Assembly: GCA_023436205.1 (NCBI GenBank)
Contig: JAEZKC010000109.1
Coordinates: 1 to 14,671, forward strand
DNA from: Fibrobacterota bacterium
GTDB lineage: Bacteria > Fibrobacterota > Chitinivibrionia > Chitinivibrionales > Chitinispirillaceae
Direction: 5' to 3'
DNA length: 14,671 bases
Part shown: positions 1 through 6,387 of the stretch, piece after piece
How positions within the stretch are numbered: the first letter of the stretch is position 1
Layout: every line of letters starts with the position of its first letter
Translations under genes and position numbers: made by a program
Notes under the pieces: model-generated
Told to the model about the DNA's origin: nothing
What the model saw: the letters and a program-made list of their open reading frames with translations, nothing else
Databases searched by the model: none

Positions 1-98
1 AGGCCAGAAGTCAGAGGCCAGAAGTCAGAGGCCAGAGGCCAGAGGCCAGAAGCCAGAAGTCAGAAGTCAGAAGTCAGAAGTCAGAAGTCAGAAGCCAG
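1..98. repeat. Heptamer tandem repeat, 14 units
   Basis: Fourteen consecutive 7-bp units of the form A(A/G)G(C/T)CAG. AGGCCAG and AAGTCAG alternate at first, then AAGTCAG predominates. The array may continue beyond the left edge. No coding role is apparent. Such arrays expand by replication slippage. Confidence 0.92.
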
Positions 99-100
99 TA

Positions 101-346
101 AGATGTCACGACAGGGTAATCCGTCAGAGCCCCAACCCGTAAGGGTGGGGTTTTCTTCTCTGCACCACAGACCAGAACAATGCCTCGGCGGTGATATCAG
201 GCAGTACTCCGACTGTTAAGGAGGGCTGTTTGTCTCTATGCGATAGCATAGAAAGTCCTCATCTGTTCCCGCCTCAAGTATTATTCTCTTCAGATTCGAA
301 TCCGGACTCTTCTCACAGAGGCCACAAAGTTCATAGAGGTAGGAAT
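101..346. repeat. Hairpin-rich dispersed repeat, copy A
   Basis: This copy aligns with 743-954 across most of its length. Both start AGATGTCACGA, carry the same GC-rich hairpin, share AGTACTCCGACTGTTAAGGA and GCATAGAAAGTCCTC, and end near TCTTCTCACAGAGGC then TAGGAAT. Copy A has about 30 extra bases near 262-290 relative to copy B. The CTCTGTG-rich end (read on the minus strand) resembles non-coding repeats common in environmental bacterial genomes. Together the two copies flank the transposase remnant. Confidence 0.8.
130..154 (+). terminator. Terminator-like hairpin in repeat copy A
   Basis: CCCCAACCC, then GTAA, then GGGTGGGG, then TTTT: a GC-rich stem with one bulged A and a short U tract. 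The same hairpin recurs at 772-795. As part of a dispersed repeat it may be structural rather than a dedicated terminator. A weaker CTCC/GGAG hairpin follows at 207-223. Confidence 0.5.
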
Positions 347-478
347 GTGAGAGACTCGTGAGATTTAAATCAAACACCTCCAAATATCCTTACCACTTCT
401 CAGCCCAATTTCGTAATTTAGTACTACGTTCCAAAACAGTGTCCTCTAACCAGATTGCCTGAATACCTGGATATAAGC

Positions 479-736
479 ATGAAAGAAAAGTACATAAACC
501 CTTTTACGGATTTCGGATTTAAAAAGATCGATGCCTATGAAGAAAGCCTGAAAGTTTACCGCGATCTCAAGAATTCTTTGGATACAGCTAAGGAAGAGGG
601 TGTTGTTGAGGGAAGAGAAAAAAGAAATTTGGAAATTGCGATTGAAATGATCAAAAATGGTGAAACGGATGAAAAGATTGCACTGTACACAGAACTTTCA
701 AAGGAAACCATCGAAGAGTTACGTAAGAGATCGTAA
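479..736 (+). pseudogene. Internally deleted Rpn/PD-(D/E)XK family transposase-nuclease remnant
   Basis: The reading frame begins like Rpn/YhgA-like PD-(D/E)XK proteins, with KYINPFTDFGFKKI, the canonical N-terminus of the family, at about residues 4-17. It then jumps to the family's typical C-terminal tail: a YEESLKVYRDLKN helix, an EEG-x-x-EGREKRN segment and an IAIEMIKNGETDEKIALYT repeat-like helix pair. Family members are usually about 250-320 residues; this frame has 85 from ATG 479. The nuclease core with its catalytic Asp and E-x-K residues is missing, so recombinase or nuclease activity is not expected. The deletion is in frame, so a short protein could still be made. An upstream TTG at 455 is possible, but the family N-terminus favours ATG 479. 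The remnant lies between the two repeat copies, and a terminator-like hairpin follows the stop. Confidence 0.75.
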
Positions 737-742
737 CCTGAA

Positions 743-954
743 AGATGTCACGATAGAGAACTCCGTCAGAGCCCCAACCCGTAAGGGTGGGGTTTCTCCT
801 TCCTACATACCAGAAGAATGCTTCGTAAGTGAGATCCGGCAGTACTCCGACTGTTAAGGAGGGCTTTTTCTTTTCAATGCGTGAGCATAGAAAGTCCTCT
901 GATTCAGATCAGGACTCTTCTCACAGAGGCAACAAAGTTCACAGAGTTAGGAAT
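743..954. repeat. Hairpin-rich dispersed repeat, copy B
   Basis: Second, diverged copy of the element at 101-346, in the same orientation. It has the GC hairpin at 772-795, a CTCC/GGAG hairpin followed by TTTTT at 845-869, and an AGTCC...GGACT inverted repeat around 893-916. It starts seven bases after the stop of the transposase remnant. Confidence 0.8.
772..795 (+). terminator. Terminator-like hairpin after the transposase remnant
   Basis: CCCCAACCC / GGGTGGGG stem with GTAA loop followed by TTT, 35 bases after the stop codon at 736. A second hairpin with a five-T run follows at 845-869. Confidence 0.5.
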
Positions 955-1141
955 CTAAATGGGTTGCATACTCTGTGAAATAGATCGTGTAATGATTTTC
1001 CGGTAAATCGTAGCAGAGCAGTTTCCCCTTGATTCTGATTCGCAGTACTTCACCCGCAAAGAGCTTGGATTTTTTTTCAAACGTAACTTTTGAGATTCTG
1101 AATTTTGAGTTCAAAATCGGGATCGGATATTTTAGTTCCAC
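947..1141 (-). CDS. Small hypothetical protein (doubtful)
   Basis: A 64-codon frame with a GTG start at 1141 and no clear ribosome-binding site. The frame stays open upstream of the GTG with no ATG, so it may be the 3' part of a degraded gene. The composition looks protein-like: alternating hydrophobic/charged segments such as KYPIPILNSKFRISKVTFEKK, suggesting beta strands. No family is recognised. The 3' end overlaps the end of repeat copy B. It could be chance. Confidence 0.2.
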   Translation of the reverse strand: MELKYPIPILNSKFRISKVTFEKKSKLFAGEVLRIRIKGKLLCYDLPENHYTIYFTEYATHLDS

Positions 1142-1171
1142 ATAGCTATCATTTCTAACGACCTCAAGCGG

Positions 1172-1375
1172 CTAGGCTTTGAAAAATACTGACATCATTC
1201 TCTCGCTTAGAAATAGTACTGCAGTGCCAACCAGAAAACTTCCTGTATCCAGTTGAGACATTATAGCTGCGAAACCTAAGCCAGCGAGGCAGACAAGAAG
1301 GAATATGTACGTTACATACATGAATCCAGTTTGAAAGGCTTTCGCTGGCTCTCGAAGTTGTGCAATTCGTGTCAC
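1172..1375 (-). CDS. Small putative two-helix membrane protein (doubtful)
   Basis: A 67-codon frame from GTG 1375 with two hydrophobic stretches (about residues 17-38 and 46-56) separated by a short polar turn. The frame remains open well upstream without an ATG, so the true N-terminus is unclear and a broken longer gene is possible. It is the second of four minus-strand frames here that read as small membrane proteins. No family is recognised. Confidence 0.25.
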   Translation of the reverse strand: MTRIAQLREPAKAFQTGFMYVTYIFLLVCLAGLGFAAIMSQLDTGSFLVGTAVLFLSERMMSVFFKA

Positions 1376-1418
1376 CTGGTACCCATTTGATTTACAAGGA
1401 TTCCTTGGGAAACCATGT

Positions 1419-1694
1419 TTAAAGAAGCAAGTATATAAACAATGCAGATATCACCAATAAGATAGCAAAACCACGGACTGCTCTTATTGGTTTTGCTTCA
1501 TTTTCCCACTTTGGTTCCGATTTTTCTTTTCGGTAAAATTTGTTGTATCTGATCAGATTAAGGATATAAAAAGTTACGTAAATACCCAAATGGACAAAGA
1601 TTATTAAATCTTTATTAAGTTGTAGTGTGAAAGATAGTACCTTTTGTAAGTTGATAATAACTATTAACTCAAGAATGGATATAGATGCACAGGA
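1419..1694 (-). pseudogene. Open membrane-protein frame without a usual start codon
   Basis: Translating the minus strand gives 91 uninterrupted codons between an in-frame TGA at 1695-1697 and TAA at 1419-1421. The product is clearly membrane-like: hydrophobic segments around LELIVIINL and LIIFVHLGIYVTFYILNLI, a charged linker KFYRKEKSEPKWENEAKP, then a second helix VRGFAILLVISALFIYLLL running into the stop. No ATG, GTG or TTG sits near its beginning. It may use a rare ATT start or be the tail of a frameshifted gene whose front lies in the 1730-1951 frame. Confidence 0.35.
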
Positions 1695-1729
1695 TCAACG
1701 CGCAGTGGCATCGCGTAAAAAGCTAAAAA

Positions 1730-1951
1730 CTATGTATTGCGTTTCAATCCTCTATACTTTACTACCCCTGACAATACAGAAAGCACAATTGAAAAAATTG
1801 CAGCTAAAAAAAGGATTCTAATACTATCAACAAGAGTATGGATCTCCCCATTTAGAAAACCTATTATCAGTAATAAAATAGAAGTGGATACCATTGTTGT
1901 AAGTAAAATGGTAATAAAAAAAGTGAGAACAGTTTTCATTTTTCTCTGCAT
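1730..1951 (-). CDS. Small hypothetical membrane protein
   Basis: Encodes 73 residues with two long hydrophobic helices (about 7-31 and 43-64) and a basic C-terminus (KYRGLKRNT), so probably an inner-membrane protein with a short cytoplasmic tail. The ATG at 1951 has GGAA about eight bases upstream. A second ATG (residue 5, 1939) is preceded by AGAG and is also possible. No family is recognised. The frame at 1419-1694 lies downstream on the same strand and could be its continuation after a frameshift. Confidence 0.4.
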   Translation of the reverse strand: MQRKMKTVLTFFITILLTTMVSTSILLLIIGFLNGEIHTLVDSIRILFLAAIFSIVLSVLSGVVKYRGLKRNT

Positions 1952-2512
1952 AGATCAAGTTCCGATGCTCTTAACAATTTCGCCCTGTTACTCGCAGGGT
2001 TTGTGATTTCTTTAAAAATTTCTTTGCTCGTTTCTTCCAGAATACCCGTTTTTTTAACCCGCCTACCAACGGTCTTCCTAAAATAACATTCGCTCTAGAT
2101 TCAGTCACCCCAGTCGCCGCTTTTTCCACTCAGCAATACAATTCCTCTCTCTTTGTAACCTTCCTGTAATAATCCAACTGCGTTTTGTAAAAAAAAATCT
2201 CTTCTCTTAATAAAAATATTTGCGATCTGTTTTTCCACAATGTTAGTTTATAAACTGTAACGGTAATCGCTGGATACATGACTTTGCATTACTCTAAGTA
2301 AACCTGAATCTCACCACGTGAAGCATTCTTTGTATCAGGTTACTAGTAGATCTGTTTACACCGGGACTCTTCATCACCGTTGCTTTATGTTTTTTCGGTA
2401 CGTGTAATGAATATGCGATGACCCATCCGGGTCTGACTTGTATATATCATACGTCCGCAGATAATTCCATCTGCGGAGGTCCTATTCACACACACCAGAA
2501 AGGATCAGGGAA
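1952..2512. other. Intergenic region with decayed minus-strand frames
   Basis: About 560 bases without a convincing gene. On the minus strand two short frames read like protein but lack full structure: one of about 45 codons starting GTG near 2240, and one ending at 1938 whose stop overlaps the second ATG of the 1730-1951 gene as ATGA. Both may be relics of an older gene. The plus-strand part just before 2513 holds ACCC/GGGT and CCGCAGA/TCTGCGG hairpins and the ribosome-binding region of the next gene. Confidence 0.5.
2455..2476 (+). promoter_or_regulatory. Perfect inverted repeat upstream of the helical-protein pair
   Basis: CCGCAGA - TAATTCCA - TCTGCGG, a 7-bp perfect stem 36 bases before ATG 2513. 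It could be an operator or a leader hairpin. AGGATCAGGG just before the ATG is the likely ribosome-binding region. A small ACCC/GGGT hairpin lies upstream near 2421-2432. Confidence 0.45.
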
Positions 2513-3259
2513 ATGATTTCACCTGAACTTAAAGCTCAAATTGAAAAAGAGATGGAAGAGCTCTCACCTAAGGATTACCGCAGTGTGTCGTCGTCGATAA
2601 ACGACTTCATACGCAACTACAGTTCTATTCTCAGTCAGGCCCGGAAGGATCTTGATACGCTTATTCTTGCCGGTTTTCGGCCTGAGCTACTGGATAAATC
2701 CTTCGGTTGCCTGGATGTGCTCTCCGATACCAATGTGGAGCGGTCAGTCACTCTTCCCCAAATGCCGGAGGAAAGAAGAATTTTCACTGAACGGATGGCA
2801 GCGGCGCTGGCACTGAAAGTGAAGCTGCGCATGGTGACCGAGCATATCGTTGACACAGTAAATACCGCAGATATAAAGAAGATTTACCGGGTGATTGCAG
2901 ATGGCAGCGGGCAGGTGGATGATCTTCAGGATATCCGCAGGTATATTTCTGTCATACGGACCTACCCGAATATCGCCGCCGAGATGAGCCCCGGAGGAGT
3001 GCAGATGACTCCTGAGGTAATTGACCGTGCCGATATAGAAGCGAAGGAGCTCCTTGCGGCACTGGGGATCACCGATCACCCGCGCAATGATGCAGTGGAT
3101 AGACAGAACAGAATCCTCACACTCTGCATCAACGCCCGCTCCTATATCAAAAAGTATGCAAAAGCGGCTTTCGTTGACAATCCCGAGTACTACGAACGCT
3201 ACTATGCTGAAAAAGCAAAGCAGTCCGCAGTTGAAGAGAAAGAGATGGAGACGGTATAA
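2513..3259 (+). CDS. Hypothetical helical protein, paralogue 1
   Basis: A 248-residue soluble protein, predicted almost entirely alpha-helical, with no signal peptide or membrane segment. No named family is recognised. It is clearly homologous to the next gene. Shared blocks are an N-terminal LSPKDYRSVSSSINDFIRNYSS (here) versus LSETDYRRPSMKIDQFV, a LILAGF/LEQSGF turn, a central PGG(V/I) motif followed by a helix ending ELL, and a C-terminal block DRQNRILTLCINAR...IKKYAKAAF..NPEYYERYY. The C-terminus is Glu-rich. Start ATG 2513 follows AGGATCAGGGAA. The duplication and shared order suggest the two products act together, perhaps as a heteromer; this is inference. Confidence 0.85.
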   Translation: MISPELKAQIEKEMEELSPKDYRSVSSSINDFIRNYSSILSQARKDLDTLILAGFRPELLDKSFGCLDVLSDTNVERSVTLPQMPEERRIFTERMAAALALKVKLRMVTEHIVDTVNTADIKKIYRVIADGSGQVDDLQDIRRYISVIRTYPNIAAEMSPGGVQMTPEVIDRADIEAKELLAALGITDHPRNDAVDRQNRILTLCINARSYIKKYAKAAFVDNPEYYERYYAEKAKQSAVEEKEMETV

Positions 3260-3283
3260 GCTTGTGCTCCTTTTGTGGTGGGG

Positions 3284-3316
3284 GTGGGGCGTTTTTTGCG
3301 CTCTGCCCCCTTTTTT
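3284..3316 (+). terminator. Terminator or attenuator between the paralogues
   Basis: GGGGC ... GCCCC stem (3286-3290 with 3305-3309) followed by a C and six T, lying 25 bases after the stop at 3259. The U tract ends 11 bases before the AAGGAGGT ribosome-binding site of the next gene. No promoter fits in between, so complete termination here would silence the downstream gene. Partial termination is more likely. Confidence 0.6.
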
Positions 3317-3338
3317 AATCTGATTACAAGGAGGTCCA

Positions 3339-4130
3339 GTGGCTGTCGCACAGGAGATTCAGGAGCAGATAGAGCGCGATATCACGCATTTGTCAGAAAC
3401 TGACTATCGGCGTCCGTCAATGAAAATTGATCAGTTCGTGATGGAGTTTTCGGGAACCATTTTACAGCTGAAGCTTGACCGGGAAAAACTGGAGCAATCG
3501 GGCTTCAACTGGGAAAGGGTTGCACTGTTTGAGGGTCTTCTTGACAATCTGCTTGATGCTATCCGCGACCGCACCAGCGCGATCCTGTGTGCTCCCCAGG
3601 CAAGGGCTGCATTTAATGAACAGATGCAAATAGCAGTGGATGAAAGAAAGGTGCTGCGGGAAGTTGCTCTTGCCATTATTGAGCTGACCGGTGACAAGGA
3701 TCTAAAGTTTCTGGTGCGCGGTTGGCTTAAGGGAAACAGAAAATCTTCCATTCTTATGTGCAACCTGCATCTTGTATCTCTTATAAGCGAGCATCCCCGG
3801 ATTGCCGCATGCACCCGGCCCGGAGGTATTGCGGTTGACGCCGCATATCTTGAGCAGGCGGGGGCGCGGGCGGTGGAGCTTTTGAGGATGCAGGGGATTG
3901 TGCTTCGGGAGGATAAGCCGGAAAAAGTGGCGGTCGCCCGTCAGAAGCGGCTTATCACGTTGTGTATGGCGGCGCAGCATGAGATAAAGAAAGCGGCCCG
4001 CGTCGCCTTTTATGATGATCTTGAATACTTCAGACAGCACTACTGCAGCAAAGCACGCCGCCAGTATGTGAGGTGTGCCACTCCCAGCGCTCCAAGTGAG
4101 CATCCTGCCATCGTTTCAGAGAGTGTTTAA
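3339..4130 (+). CDS. Hypothetical helical protein, paralogue 2
   Basis: A 263-residue helical protein of unknown function, homologous along its length to the preceding gene. It keeps the N-terminal DYR..S..I..F block, GF turn (SGFNWERV), central RPGGI motif, and C-terminal VARQKRLITLCMAAQHEIKK block with AFYDDLEYFRQHY. The C-terminal tail is longer and divergent. The start is GTG 3339, chosen because AAGGAGGT (3328-3335) lies four bases upstream and the alignment with the paralogue begins there. The gene probably shares a transcript with paralogue 1 through the intervening hairpin. There are no transmembrane segments and no recognised catalytic motif. Confidence 0.85.
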   Translation: MAVAQEIQEQIERDITHLSETDYRRPSMKIDQFVMEFSGTILQLKLDREKLEQSGFNWERVALFEGLLDNLLDAIRDRTSAILCAPQARAAFNEQMQIAVDERKVLREVALAIIELTGDKDLKFLVRGWLKGNRKSSILMCNLHLVSLISEHPRIAACTRPGGIAVDAAYLEQAGARAVELLRMQGIVLREDKPEKVAVARQKRLITLCMAAQHEIKKAARVAFYDDLEYFRQHYCSKARRQYVRCATPSAPSEHPAIVSESV

Positions 4131-4191
4131 ACCATAAGAGTACAGTTCCGGTACCGGTAGTTCAGAGTGGATCGCAACTAAAATGCGGATA

Positions 4192-4560
4192 AAAGTGTGC
4201 AACATCATGCTAAAAGTCTGCAACACACACAAAAATCTATGAAAAAGGGTGAAAATTCACTGCAGAAGGCATAAGAATCGTGTAAACTGCCCGATATTTC
4301 CAGTAAACAGGGTAAAAAAACGGTGCAACATTGTGAGAAATGGTGTAAAAGGGGCGAAAATGGGCAAATCCATAGCTGTTGCAAAGATTTTTGTGTGTGT
4401 TTACACAGCATGCAGTGCTGTTTACGCATGGTGCGGTGCTGTTTACACAGCATGCAGTTCTGTTTACACATCCTGCACTGGTGTTTACGCAACATGCACT
4501 GGTGTTTACGAGAAATGCACTGATGTTTACGAGAAATGCACTGATGTTGCAGACAAAATT
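4192..4560. repeat. 21-bp-period tandem array (minisatellite)
   Basis: The core at about 4399-4545 has seven clear 21-bp units of the form GTTTAC(A/G)(C/A)(A/G)...TGCA(C/G)TG(G/A/C)T; the last two units are identical. Upstream (about 4192-4390) the same period persists in degenerate form, for example AAAGTGTGCAACATCATGCTA next to AAAGTCTGCAACACACACAAA. Because 21 is a multiple of three, several frames on both strands stay open and give heptad peptides (for instance VYTACSA-VYAWCGA-VYTACSS). The open frames alone are therefore not evidence of a gene. Confidence 0.85.
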
Positions 4561-4756
4561 GGCTTTTTTGCAGGGATTTCCGGGTGATCCCGGTGTAGAG
4601 TTGCCTGAAGGAGGGCTATTCTATATATATGTATATAGTTTTCAGGCGGCTCCCGATGAACGGTTAGATGAAGTGGAACGTTTACGTTCAGAAGGCGGCA
4701 AATTTTATACGAATATCCAGCAAGACTTCAGAGTTGTTAAGGTTATTCGAAGATAA
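4561..4756 (+). pseudogene. Possible C-terminal fragment of an unknown protein
   Basis: After the 21-bp array one plus-strand frame continues to TAA 4754-4756 with protein-like sequence. It contains LPEGGLFYIYVYSF, then DERLDEVERLRSEGGKFYTN, then FRVVKVIRR. The frame is open back through the array to ATG 4379, but that part is repeat. The fragment may be the tail of a gene whose front was lost or replaced by the repeat. No family is recognised. The alternative frame at 4249-4587 (112 codons) consists mainly of repeat translation. Confidence 0.3.
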
Positions 4757-4785
4757 TGCGGTGCCATGTACAGCTAAAAATGGTT

Positions 4786-4916
4786 GTAGATCAGAAGAAT
4801 TTGCGATGTATGATGAGCGATGATCGAATTTGGATTTGAAGAAAGAGTGTCGTATCGGGTCCGAAGTTCATAATTTGCATGTCGCCCATCGTAGGTCGTA
4901 GATCAGAAGAATTTGC
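4786..4916. repeat. 19-bp direct repeat pair
   Basis: GTAGATCAGAAGAATTTGC occurs at 4786-4804 and again at 4898-4916, 112 bases apart start to start. Similarity continues loosely (GATGTATGATGA versus CATGGACGATGA). This is non-coding and of unknown role. Confidence 0.75.
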
Positions 4917-4959
4917 CATGGACGATGAACTCCTCAGCGCTGAAGGCGCGTCATGTGAC

Positions 4960-5188
4960 AGCCCGGGGTAAGCGGTCTTCCGCGCAGGCCCGGGTAGAAC
5001 CGCAATTCGGTTCCCAAGCTCTGAAAGAGCGGGATGTTCCTGTTCTGCGTTAAACCGGGCAGGGATCAGGAACGGGATAAATCCCCTCCCTGAAAGAGGT
5101 AAAAGCCCGTTGAACCGGGCTGCGGGAAGTGTGGAATGGAACCATCATGAAGGTTCGGGGAGGGGGGTGCCATATATCATTCACCCCC
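4960..5188. repeat. Dense hairpin cluster (REP-like structured element)
   Basis: A run of perfect inverted repeats: GCGG-TCTT-CCGC (4972-4983) inside paired CCCGGG blocks, GAACCG-5-CGGTTC (4997-5013), GCTCT-GAA-AGAGC (5018-5030), GTTCCTG...CAGGAAC (5036-5073), AGCCCG-6-CGGGCT (5104-5121) and GGGGGTG...CACCCCC (5163-5188). No protein-like frame runs through it. Similar hairpin arrays in other bacteria are REP/BIME-type repeats mobilised by Y1 transposases; none is present here. It could alternatively be a structured non-coding RNA upstream of the methyltransferase gene. Confidence 0.65.
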
Positions 5189-5283
5189 ATCTGTTCTCGG
5201 GAGAAAATAATCCGTAGTGCCCCGCGCCTCCCCATCCAACACAATGTATTTTCTTCAAAACACAAACAATAAGCAGGTTAAAA

Positions 5284-6363
5284 ATGGGTTTGGCAAATAG
5301 ATTGGAGGAGCCCCGCTCCTACGAGACTCTTTTCGTTTCACCGGGATTCAAAGTTTTCCCTCAGCTGCGGTTCATGGGTAGCAAGTACAGGCTACTGCCC
5401 TGGATCGAGGAGGTGCTGTCTGAGTACGAGTTCAGCTCGGCGCTGGATGCCTTCTCAGGCTCCGGGTGCGTGTCGTATCTGCTTAAATGCATGGGGAAGC
5501 GGGTGATTTCAAACGACCAGCTCAACTTCTGCGCGGCGATCACCAAAGCCACCGTGGAAAACGAGCGGTCTGTCATCACCGCTGATATAATGAGAGAGCT
5601 TCTCACCTATTCACTATCGCACAAACACTTCATCGAAAAAACATTTTCGGGTATCTTTTTCACTCCCGATGACCTGCGCTTTCTGGACATGGTTTCCTAT
5701 AACATCGGCCGTATGGCTGACCCCTATCAGCGGGCTATCGCCGGAGCCGCTCTGACGCGCGCCTGTGTCAAACGCCAGCCTCGAGGGGTTTTCACCGTGG
5801 CTGGTGATCCTGAAAAGTACAAAGACGGCAGGCGGGATCTGCGCCTTACCCTTAAAGAGCACTTTATCGAGCAGGTCGAGGTATACAATAACTGCGTATT
5901 TGCAGGGGGTAAGGAGAACCGCTCCGTGTGCGGTGATATCTTCAGTCTCACTTCTACTGATGTCGACCTGGTGTATATGGACCCACCCTACGTCCCTCGC
6001 GCCGACGATAACTGCTACATGAAGCGCTACCATTTTCTGGAGGGGCTGTCTTGCTACTGGGAGGGCATGGAGGTGATGGAGAACAGTAAGGTGAAGAAAC
6101 TCCCGAAGCTTTTTACCCCCTTTTCTTATCGCAAGTCGGCGCTGGGTTCCTTTGAGATGATGTTCGAGAAGTTTGCAAAAAGTATTTTGGTTCTTTCATA
6201 CTCCTCAAACGGCTACCCGGATCTGGATACGCTTGTGGGGATTATGAAGAAATACAAAAAAGAGGTGCAGGTTTTTACAAAAGAGCACCGTTACCATTTC
6301 GGCACCCATGCGAATGCAGGCCGCAACGTTGTCGAAGAATATCTTATCGTGGGGCTGCGTTGA
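5284..6363 (+). CDS. D12-class N6-adenine DNA methyltransferase
   Basis: Transfers a methyl group from S-adenosylmethionine to adenine N6 in a specific DNA site, protecting host DNA from the partner nuclease encoded next. The motif order fits the alpha (Dam/D12) class: FMGSKYRLLPWI at about residues 30-41, the SAM-binding motif DAFSGSG at 55-61 followed by a strand ending in VISND, and catalytic motif IV DPPY at 233-236, with target-recognition sequence between. At 359 residues it is slightly longer than Dam-type enzymes (about 270-300). ATG 5284 follows a weak AGG-containing site. A dense hairpin cluster precedes it. The endonuclease gene starts 24 bases after its TGA and in the same frame. 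The recognition sequence cannot be deduced here. Confidence 0.92.
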   Translation: MGLANRLEEPRSYETLFVSPGFKVFPQLRFMGSKYRLLPWIEEVLSEYEFSSALDAFSGSGCVSYLLKCMGKRVISNDQLNFCAAITKATVENERSVITADIMRELLTYSLSHKHFIEKTFSGIFFTPDDLRFLDMVSYNIGRMADPYQRAIAGAALTRACVKRQPRGVFTVAGDPEKYKDGRRDLRLTLKEHFIEQVEVYNNCVFAGGKENRSVCGDIFSLTSTDVDLVYMDPPYVPRADDNCYMKRYHFLEGLSCYWEGMEVMENSKVKKLPKLFTPFSYRKSALGSFEMMFEKFAKSILVLSYSSNGYPDLDTLVGIMKKYKKEVQVFTKEHRYHFGTHANAGRNVVEEYLIVGLR

Positions 6364-6387
6364 GACGCTATCACCAGAGTTTGGAAG

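Noticed and set aside
1938..2090. Minus-strand frame with a tail reading EITNPASNRAKLLRASEL, reminiscent of the RsmH (16S rRNA methyltransferase) C-terminus
   Set aside because: The frame is only about 56 codons after a stop, has no usual start and none of the SAM-binding motifs. The resemblance is short and could be chance.
4148..4157. CCGGTACCGG palindrome after the second paralogue
   Set aside because: A ten-base palindrome without T-run or context is compatible with chance.
4399..4545. CRISPR array
   Set aside because: Units are contiguous 21-mers without spacers, and no cas genes are nearby.
4249..4587. 112-codon plus-strand frame over the 21-bp array as a Cys-rich repeat protein
   Set aside because: The 21-bp period keeps several frames open on both strands, so openness carries no information. 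There is no clear ribosome-binding site or family match.
5050..5265. 71-codon minus-strand frame
   Set aside because: It is a chance frame across the hairpin cluster and its sequence is dictated by the inverted repeats.
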